A stretch of 38,020 nucleotides of DNA, from contig NZ_CAADHO010000018.1 in assembly GCF_900699765.1 (NCBI RefSeq), forward strand, positions 1 through 38,020, written 5' to 3'. A model generated the notes under the pieces. The model made no database searches and was not told the DNA's origin. It saw nothing but the letters and a program-made list of their open reading frames with translations. How positions within the stretch are numbered: position 1 is the first letter of the stretch; every line of letters starts with the position of its first letter. This DNA is from Desulfoluna butyratoxydans (lineage in GTDB: Bacteria > Desulfobacterota > Desulfobacteria > Desulfobacterales > Desulfolunaceae). Shown piece after piece: positions 33,037 through 38,020 of the stretch. The position numbers and the translations under genes are program-made.

Positions 33037-33067
33037 AAGCCACATCGGAGACGGTGTGGCTTTTTTT
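33037..33067 (+). terminator. Rho-independent terminator after the helix-hairpin-helix gene
   Basis: The stem AGCCACA (33038-33044) pairs with TGTGGCT (33055-33061), extended by a short inner pairing, and is followed by TTTTTTT. It lies between the helix-hairpin-helix gene and rfbB, so rfbBACD probably has its own promoter or relies on read-through. Confidence 0.85.
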
Positions 33068-33093
33068 ATTCAATGATGCCCAAGGGGGACAAT

Positions 33094-34143
33094 GTGAATC
33101 GACTACTCGTGACCGGTGGGGCCGGGTTTATCGGGTCCAATTTTATACGATACGTACTTTCTGAAGATTCGGAATGTCGAATCGTAAACCTTGATTCGTT
33201 AACCTATGCCGGAAATCCGTTGAGTTTGTCGGATTGTCAGCAGGAAGACCGTTATGCATTCGTTCACGGTGATATTTTAGACCGTGGGCTTCTGGAGCAA
33301 TTGTTTGATAAACATGCGTTTACCGGGGTGGTTCATTTTGCGGCTGAGTCACATGTGGATCGCTCTATCCTCGGGCCAGAGGCTTTTATTGATACCAATA
33401 TCAAAGGGACCTTCAATTTATTGGATGTCGCGTGCAACCACTGGAAAAAAGATACATCCTTTTATCGGTTTCATCATATCTCAACGGATGAAGTGTATGG
33501 TAGTCTGGGGGAGAGTGGCGCGTTTACCGAGACAACACCCTATGATCCCTCCAGCCCGTACTCGGCCTCCAAGGCATCGTCTGACCACTTGGTTAAAGCG
33601 TATAGCAGGACGTACGGTTTTCCCTGTGTTATTACCAATTGTTCCAATAACTACGGGCCGTATCAGTTTCCGGAAAAACTTATCCCCTTGATCATTCTGA
33701 ATATCATGGATAAGAAAGCCTTACCGGTTTACGGCAAAGGCGAGAATGTGAGAGACTGGCTTTACGTTGAGGATCATTGCAGCGCTATTTGGAGAGTGTT
33801 TTGCAGTGGCAAGGACGGCGAAACCTACAATATCGGCGGCGGGGCGGAGCGACGGAATATCGAGATCGTTGAATTTCTGTGTGATCTGGTGGATCGGAAG
33901 TTGGGTTGTGAGTCTTCGAGCAGAGAGCTTATTGAATTTGTGCAAGACAGACCGGGCCATGATTTTCGATATGCCATTGATGCGTCGAAGCTTAAGAGCG
34001 AGTTGGGGTGGGAGCCTGCATTCACTTTTGAAACAGCACTGGAGAAGACCGTCGATTGGTATCTGGCCAATATGGCGTGGGTAGATGATGTGAGAAGCGG
34101 TGCCTACAGGGAGTGGATCGATATAAATTATGCAAAAAGGTAA
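33094..34143 (+). CDS. rfbB: dTDP-glucose 4,6-dehydratase
   Basis: This is the second step of dTDP-L-rhamnose synthesis: dTDP-glucose to dTDP-4-keto-6-deoxyglucose. The 349-residue extended SDR protein has LLVTGGAGFIGSNFIR at the N-terminus (NAD-binding GxxGxxG), HFAAESHVDRSI (about 82), HISTDEVYGSLGES (about 128) with the catalytic Thr-Asp-Glu, and YSASKASSDHLVKAY (about 157) with YxxxK. NNYGPYQFPEKLIP and YGKGENVRDWLYVEDH also fit. I prefer GTG 33094 to ATG 33073: AAGGGGG lies about 5 nt before the GTG and the shorter form starts at the usual place in the family. It is first in the order rfbB-A-C-D. Confidence 0.96.
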   Translation: MNRLLVTGGAGFIGSNFIRYVLSEDSECRIVNLDSLTYAGNPLSLSDCQQEDRYAFVHGDILDRGLLEQLFDKHAFTGVVHFAAESHVDRSILGPEAFIDTNIKGTFNLLDVACNHWKKDTSFYRFHHISTDEVYGSLGESGAFTETTPYDPSSPYSASKASSDHLVKAYSRTYGFPCVITNCSNNYGPYQFPEKLIPLIILNIMDKKALPVYGKGENVRDWLYVEDHCSAIWRVFCSGKDGETYNIGGGAERRNIEIVEFLCDLVDRKLGCESSSRELIEFVQDRPGHDFRYAIDASKLKSELGWEPAFTFETALEKTVDWYLANMAWVDDVRSGAYREWIDINYAKR

Positions 34144-34176
34144 TGTTGAGTTCACCACGGCTTCAAGGAGAAAACC

Positions 34177-35058
34177 ATGAAAGGTATTATTCTGGCCGGT
34201 GGTTCGGGGACACGGCTTTATCCCATTACAAAGGTTGTGAGCAAGCAACTTCTTCCCGTCTACGACAAACCCATGATCTATTACCCCTTGTCTATTCTGA
34301 TGCTGGGGGGAATTCGGGAAATTTTGATTATTTCCACACCTGAAGATCTTCCACGGTTTCGTGCGCTTTTAGGGGATGGAGGCCAGTGGGGGCTTGATTT
34401 TTCTTATGTAGAGCAGCCGCGTCCCGAAGGGTTAGCTCAGGCGTTCACATTGGGACGTTCTTTCATCGGGGATAGCGCTGTCGCCCTTATTCTGGGAGAT
34501 AATATTTATTATGGACAGGGCTTGACTGGTCAACTTAAATCGGCTGTTGAGAGAGCCAATGGGGCCACAGTGTTCGGTTACTGGGTTTCGGATCCCGAAC
34601 GATACGGTGTCGTGAGCTTTGACGGACAAGGACGCGTTACGGACATTGAGGAAAAACCCGAAATACCGAAGTCGAACTGGGCAGTGACCGGGCTCTATTT
34701 TTATGACAACCGTGTTCTTGAGTTTGCCTCTGAATTGAAGCCCTCAGCCCGTGGGGAGTTGGAAATAACGGATATCAATAGACGATATCTGCAAGAGAAT
34801 GCGCTGCATGTAGAAAAATTATCCCGCGGGACTGCTTGGCTGGATACCGGAACCCACACCAGCCTTATGCAAGCCGGAAGCTTTATCGAGACCATCGAGG
34901 CCCGGCAAGGGCTTAAAGTCGCATGTCTTGAAGAAATTGCATACAAAAAACAGTACATCGACGCTGAGCAGGTCGAACGTCTTGCACAGCCTATGCTGAA
35001 AACGGGCTACGGTCAGTATCTGCTGTCGATGCTTTCATATGGGATTGAAGAGGTATGA
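34177..35058 (+). CDS. rfbA: Glucose-1-phosphate thymidylyltransferase
   Basis: This is the first step of dTDP-L-rhamnose synthesis: glucose-1-phosphate + dTTP to dTDP-glucose. The 293-residue nucleotidyltransferase has GIILAGGSGTRLYPITKVVS (nucleotide-binding loop) followed by KQLLPVYDKPMIYYPLS, EQPRPEGLAQAF (about 83), LILGDNIYYGQGL (about 106, with a metal-binding Asp), EKPEIPKSNWAVTGLYFYD (about 161) and GTAWLDTGTHTSL (about 219). ATG 34177 has AAGGAG 7 nt upstream. It overlaps rfbC by 4 nt (ATGA). Confidence 0.96.
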   Translation: MKGIILAGGSGTRLYPITKVVSKQLLPVYDKPMIYYPLSILMLGGIREILIISTPEDLPRFRALLGDGGQWGLDFSYVEQPRPEGLAQAFTLGRSFIGDSAVALILGDNIYYGQGLTGQLKSAVERANGATVFGYWVSDPERYGVVSFDGQGRVTDIEEKPEIPKSNWAVTGLYFYDNRVLEFASELKPSARGELEITDINRRYLQENALHVEKLSRGTAWLDTGTHTSLMQAGSFIETIEARQGLKVACLEEIAYKKQYIDAEQVERLAQPMLKTGYGQYLLSMLSYGIEEV

Positions 35059-35627
35059 AGATTCTTTCTACGTCCATTGAGGACATTAAACTCATCGAAC
35101 CGACAAGGTATGGCGACCAGCGAGGCTATTTTTTTGAATCCTGGCATCAGGAACGCTACAACTCGTTCGGCATTACCTCTCGGTTTGTTCAGGACAATTG
35201 TTCCATGTCTAAAGCCGGAACGGTTCGTGGGTTGCATTACCAGCTAACCCATCCTCAAGCCAAACTGGTTCACGTACTCAAAGGCGCTGTCTACGATGTG
35301 GCGGTGGATATCCGTGTGGGCTCGCCCACCTTCGGTCAATGGGTGGGGGCTGAGCTGTCCGACGAGAATGGCCGCCAACTCTACATTCCTGAAGGCTTTG
35401 CCCACGGTTTTTGCGTCCTTAGTGACGAGGCTGTGTTCTCCTATAAATGCAGTGACTACTACATGCCGCAAGATGAGGGGGGGATCCTTTGGTCGGATGC
35501 CCAGATCGGCATTGAGTGGCCTGTTTCAGATCCTATCCTTTCGGAAAAAGACAAAGTCTATCCGTGCCTTGCGGAAGTGGAACCTTGCAGGCTTCCTGTG
35601 TACGAGGCGCTGGGAGGTGGGGCGTGA
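35055..35627 (+). CDS. rfbC: dTDP-4-dehydrorhamnose 3,5-epimerase
   Basis: This cupin-fold enzyme of 190 residues makes dTDP-4-keto-L-rhamnose. Typical motifs are RYGDQRGYFFESWH (about 16), VQDNCSMSKAGTVRGLHYQ (about 45-63; the catalytic His is in LHYQ), LVHVLKGAVYDVAVDIRVGS (about 74), YIPEGFAHGF (about 114) and FSYKCSDYY (about 131, with the catalytic Tyr region). It overlaps rfbA (ATGA) and rfbD (GTGA), so the operon is translationally coupled. Confidence 0.96.
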   Translation: MKILSTSIEDIKLIEPTRYGDQRGYFFESWHQERYNSFGITSRFVQDNCSMSKAGTVRGLHYQLTHPQAKLVHVLKGAVYDVAVDIRVGSPTFGQWVGAELSDENGRQLYIPEGFAHGFCVLSDEAVFSYKCSDYYMPQDEGGILWSDAQIGIEWPVSDPILSEKDKVYPCLAEVEPCRLPVYEALGGGA

Positions 35628-36529
35628 AGATACTCCTGCTTGGTGCTGGTGGACAGCTCGGAAAGGATATCCAAGCTCGTTGCGGGCATCATGGTCTGGA
35701 TATCGAGGCCGTTGGCCATGGCAGGTGCGACATTGCTTCAAAAGAACAGCTTCGTGCCGTGTTTGGTGAGGTCTCCTGCCATGGTGTGATCAATGCCGCA
35801 GCGTATACCAAGGTTGACCAGGCAGAACGTGATGTGGACGCTGCAACCCGTGTGAATCAGGACGGGGCCGGCTTTGTGGCGGAGTTGTGTTGCGAAAAGG
35901 GCTTGCCCCTGCTCCATGTCTCCACAGACTATGTGTTCGATGGTACAGGCGCTGAGCCGTATGCCCATGATGCATTGGTGGGTCCCCGGTCGGTGTATGG
36001 AAAGACAAAGGCGGAAGGGGAGAAAAAGGTCCTTGGGGCTCATCCCGGCGCCGCAGTGGTCAGGACGTCCTGGCTTTTTGGGGAGCACGGGCCCAATTTT
36101 TTGAAAACCATGGTGAGGCTCGCTTTTGAGCGAGAGGAAATTCGCGTGGTCAGCGATCAGGTCGGGTGCCCCACGTGGTCAGGGCATCTGGCGGATGCAC
36201 TCCTTTCGATGATGAAACAGAGGCTCACCAGTGAGGTCGTTGCACAGGGGGTGTATCATTACTGCGGAGCTCCTCAATCCAGTTGGTATGAGTTTGCAGA
36301 TGCCATTATCGGCGAAGTGAAGCGTCTGGGAGTTGGGTGCAAGGTAAGGGCGGTCCACCCCATCACAACAGAAGAGTACCCCACACCTGCGGAACGTCCC
36401 CGGTACTCTGTTATGGACTGTTCCCGGATTGAGCGCGAGTTCGGGATCCGTCAGGGGGATTGGCATGAAGGCGTTGATGTGGTCGTGGCCCACCAGCTGC
36501 GGGAATTGAAGGCTCTGAAGCAGCCGTAG
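35624..36529 (+). CDS. rfbD: dTDP-4-dehydrorhamnose reductase
   Basis: This is the last step of dTDP-L-rhamnose synthesis, an NADPH-dependent reduction at C4. The 301-residue SDR protein has ILLLGAGGQLGKDIQ at the N-terminus, VINAAAYTKVDQAE (about 56), HVSTDYVFDGTGAEPY (about 98) and VYGKTKAEGEKKV (about 124, YxxxK). VRTSWLFGEHGPNFLKTM (about 145) and DQVGCPTWSGHLADAL (about 175) also match. The start is GTG 35624, overlapping the rfbC stop (GTGA), with GGGAGGTGGG just upstream. It is the last gene of the rightward cluster. Confidence 0.95.
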   Translation: MKILLLGAGGQLGKDIQARCGHHGLDIEAVGHGRCDIASKEQLRAVFGEVSCHGVINAAAYTKVDQAERDVDAATRVNQDGAGFVAELCCEKGLPLLHVSTDYVFDGTGAEPYAHDALVGPRSVYGKTKAEGEKKVLGAHPGAAVVRTSWLFGEHGPNFLKTMVRLAFEREEIRVVSDQVGCPTWSGHLADALLSMMKQRLTSEVVAQGVYHYCGAPQSSWYEFADAIIGEVKRLGVGCKVRAVHPITTEEYPTPAERPRYSVMDCSRIEREFGIRQGDWHEGVDVVVAHQLRELKALKQP

Positions 36530-36583
36530 GGCAAGCCTGTGGTCCGGGACTCTGTCCCCGTTCGTTGTCACGACCCGCTGGGT

Positions 36584-36775
36584 TTAGGAAGAGGGTGTGG
36601 GCTCAAATGACGAATAGCTGGACGAGACCCCCTTGGCCAGGATTCCCCTGATTCGGTCAAGGGTTTCACATCCGTCGGCGCAGGCCGGGAAGCGGTTTTT
36701 GGTTTTACACGTGATGCAGGGGCTTTTGACAAGTTGCCCCACCTCAAAGTCAAATTTGTCTCGAACGGCACTCAT
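36584..36775 (-). CDS. Small Cys-rich hypothetical protein
   Basis: A 63-residue frame on the minus strand, opposite to all neighbours, with four Cys in a spaced pattern: SPCITCKTKNRFPACADGCE (C-x2-C-x9-C-x4-C). This could bind zinc or an Fe-S cluster. The region is free of other candidates and the Cys pattern is more ordered than expected from a random frame. The ribosome site is weak (GGAATAGAACC before the ATG). It is convergent with rfbD, with 54 bp between the stops. I do not recognise a named family. Confidence 0.5.
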   Translation of the reverse strand: MSAVRDKFDFEVGQLVKSPCITCKTKNRFPACADGCETLDRIRGILAKGVSSSYSSFEPTPSS

Positions 36776-37126
36776 GGTTGGTTCTATTCCGGGATATCGG
36801 AACCCTTCTTTGATAATGATTGTCTGGATGTCTTGCTTTGAAAAAATCCAAATATACCATAGTTCCGTGAATGATCAAGGGGCGGTTGCCCACCATGCCG
36901 TCACCGCCGGCTAACGCTCGAGACGTCGTCCGGCTTGAGATTGATCGCGTATCGCCTGGGGTATAGGTGGACGCGATTGGTTCAATGGCTTTTGGTGGGG
37001 GAGCGCAGTGTTGAATTTTAGGGCGCTTTACCCCAAAACAGGGGGCGTCGGGTGCCGTACTGCTGTGCAACTGTTTGGAATGCAAAAAGAACGTAGGATG
37101 GCATGATAAATGACGCCAAAAAGCTG
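36776..37126. other. Gene-free spacer upstream of the rrn promoters
   Basis: No convincing coding sequence, repeat or IS fragment seen on either strand. It may hold the promoter of the minus-strand Cys-rich ORF and upstream activating sequence for the rrn promoters. Confidence 0.4.
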
Positions 37127-37156
37127 TTGACACCCTATGGCTGTAAGGGGTATTTT
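37127..37156 (+). promoter_or_regulatory. Putative rrn promoter P1
   Basis: TTGACA at 37127-37132, an 18-bp spacer, then TATTTT at 37151-37156. It lies about 260 bp before the mature 16S start. Fits a sigma70-type promoter, by inspection only. Confidence 0.55.
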
Positions 37157-37250
37157 TAAGAAGCTCGCATAAACTTGGGCTCGTACCGTAATGGTGCCTT
37201 CGGTATTCATTATCTGGTTTCGAGTGCGGGGGTTTTTTTGCGAATTGTTC

Positions 37251-37279
37251 TTGACAGCGCTGAGTCGATGGTTTAGTGT
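37251..37279 (+). promoter_or_regulatory. Putative rrn promoter P2
   Basis: TTGACA at 37251-37256, a 17-bp spacer, then TAGTGT at 37274-37279. The -35 box is perfect, the -10 box weaker. Together with the upstream site it gives the tandem arrangement usual for rRNA operons. Confidence 0.6.
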
Positions 37280-37324
37280 CGTCAACGTTGTTTGACTCTA
37301 CAAAAAGAGTCTGCTCGAAGTGCT

Positions 37325-37338
37325 TGATCTTTGAAAAT
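37325..37338 (+). promoter_or_regulatory. boxA-like antitermination site in the rrn leader
   Basis: TGATCTTTGAAAAT resembles the boxA consensus (TGCTCTTTAAAA) that loads Nus factors for rRNA antitermination. It is followed by a hairpin (GTCAAA at 37375-37380 pairing with TTTGAC at 37406-37411) just before the mature 16S start. Confidence 0.6.
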
Positions 37339-37415
37339 CAGTAAGCAGCGAAACATTGAGACGAGCGAGTCTCTGTCAAAATCAAACCCAATTAGGGTCA
37401 TTTTGTTTGACGATT

Positions 37416-38020
<605 letters not shown>

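Noticed and set aside
36530..36570. Terminator after rfbD from a GGGAC/GTCCC hairpin
   Set aside because: The stem is short and no run of T follows.
1..37415. tRNA gene or integrase-type attachment site bounding the island
   Set aside because: No tRNA-like cloverleaf or integrase gene was noticed; repeats at the borders are explained by IS copies.

Overview
The window reads as one long surface-polysaccharide (O-antigen/capsule/glycan) biosynthesis island, transcribed left to right and ending just before an rRNA operon. The first ~605 nt of the 16S rRNA gene at the right edge carry blocks typical of Desulfobacterota, most like Desulfobacterales (a GCAAGCGTTATTCGGAATTA type block followed by GGGCGTAAAGGGCGCGTAGG). 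I judge this from memory of the family and it has not been searched.

Layout. (1) 1-2.7 kb is an insertion-sequence graveyard: an IS3-type element (about 538-2231) sits inside an IS256-type transposase on the minus strand, beside scraps of an IS4-type element and a second IS3-type element. (2) 2.85-5.4 kb is a tight three-gene unit: acyl carrier protein, formyltransferase-fold enzyme and DUF4910-type M28-like zinc peptidase with a C-terminal winged helix. (3) 5.4-18.1 kb alternates short gene modules with dead copies of one IS4-family element. The modules are an ABC glycan exporter, a methyltransferase plus KpsS/KpsC-like protein, a MycE-like methyltransferase, a GT4 glycosyltransferase and then a Wzy-like polymerase. 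I can read the element's terminal inverted repeats and, for three copies, 9-bp target duplications. A second, MITE-like hairpin element occurs twice, once nested in an IS copy with an 8-bp duplication. (4) 18.2-28.1 kb holds the polymerase, a GT2, a GT4, a BNR/Asp-box beta-propeller protein, a methyltransferase, WecB, a heparinase II/III-like protein and a WbuB-like GT4, many with overlapping ends. (5) 28.1-32.6 kb encodes four functions matching N,N'-diacetylbacillosamine synthesis and loading: PglC-like phosphoglycosyltransferase, PglD-like acetyltransferase, PglE-like aminotransferase and PglF/WbpM-like dehydratase. (6) 32.7-36.5 kb has a secreted helix-hairpin-helix protein, a terminator and rfbBACD for dTDP-L-rhamnose. 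(7) 36.5-38.0 kb has a small Cys-rich ORF on the minus strand, two rrn-type promoters, a boxA-like site and the 16S rRNA start.

Working model (inference). A lipid-linked glycan is begun on undecaprenyl phosphate by the PglC-like enzyme with a bacillosamine-type sugar. It is extended by the glycosyltransferases using rhamnose, ManNAc-derived and other sugars, and decorated by methyl groups and perhaps an acyl or formyl group. It is then moved by the PglK/MsbA-like ABC protein and polymerised by the Wzy-like protein. The left two thirds is visibly AT-rich and full of IS copies; the right third (rfb genes) is more GC-rich and IS-free, which fits a conserved right edge and a left part built by repeated acquisition.
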